From Baffinella frigidus (taxonomy: Eukaryota > Cryptophyceae > Cryptomonadales > Baffinellaceae), in the NCBI GenBank assembly GCA_026770585.1, contig MU646545.1:306086-341222 (forward strand): 35,137 nt of DNA, read 5' to 3'; not shown here. More notes on this DNA, generated by a model. That model was not told the origin of the DNA, ran no database searches, and saw only the letters and a list, made by a program, of their open reading frames with translations. The stretch's first letter is position 1.

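Noticed and set aside
34351-34420. Additional exon after TTTCACTCAG
   Set aside because: The frame GFSGSNGNKSY does not match the family between GPQ and TFSIVV, which join directly in phase 0.
34887-35135. Minus-strand Val/Gly-rich frame
   Set aside because: It is the shadow of the Thr/Pro repeat of exon 36.

Overview
The window is eukaryotic nuclear DNA. It carries no bacterial-style operon, no rRNA and no tRNA that I could find. It is dominated by one very long, intron-rich gene on the + strand. From conserved motifs and splice-phase bookkeeping I assembled 36 exons between 5345 and the right edge. They encode at least 1038 residues, yet only about 3.1 kb of roughly 29.8 kb is coding. All 35 introns obey GT-AG and the reading frame closes at every junction. 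The CCCTAAA-type repeats match the telomere heptamer of plants, green algae and some other algae. With the high-GC exons and foldback-laden introns they suggest a large-genome microalga; a prasinophyte green alga such as Cymbomonas would fit, but the species is inference.

The encoded protein is a secreted subtilisin-family (S8) protease of the KP-43-like type. In order it has a signal peptide (residues ~1-33), a long N-terminal propeptide (~35-270), a catalytic domain with Asp293, His355, oxyanion Asn462 and Ser706, a PA (protease-associated) domain inserted between Asn and Ser (~502-639), a C-terminal beta-barrel domain (~800-947) and a Thr/Pro-rich mucin-like tail that runs off the window.

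Layout: 1-5340 is upstream sequence packed with foldback (MITE-like) elements, a poly-C island and a possible first exon of a divergent minus-strand gene (4850-4951). 5345-10191 encodes the signal peptide and propeptide. 11344-14253 encodes the Asp and His regions, 15383-20559 the middle of the catalytic domain, 21148-23742 the PA domain, 23958-27429 the Ser region, 28534-33982 the beta-barrel, and 34834-35137 the mucin-like tail.

Two features of the introns stand out. First, about half of them contain decayed copies of the adjoining exon edge, including its splice site: copies of the upstream exon's end follow the real donor, or copies of the downstream exon's start precede the real acceptor. 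The introns therefore seem to have grown by repeated tandem duplication of exon-intron junctions. Second, they are filled with heptamer satellites that change sequence from intron to intron (CCCTAAA, ACACCCT, CCCCAAA, CACTGAA, GGGTTCA) and with at least ten families of short inverted-repeat elements. Some elements have clear target-site duplications and internal empty sites; one sits exactly in the AGGT of a splice donor.
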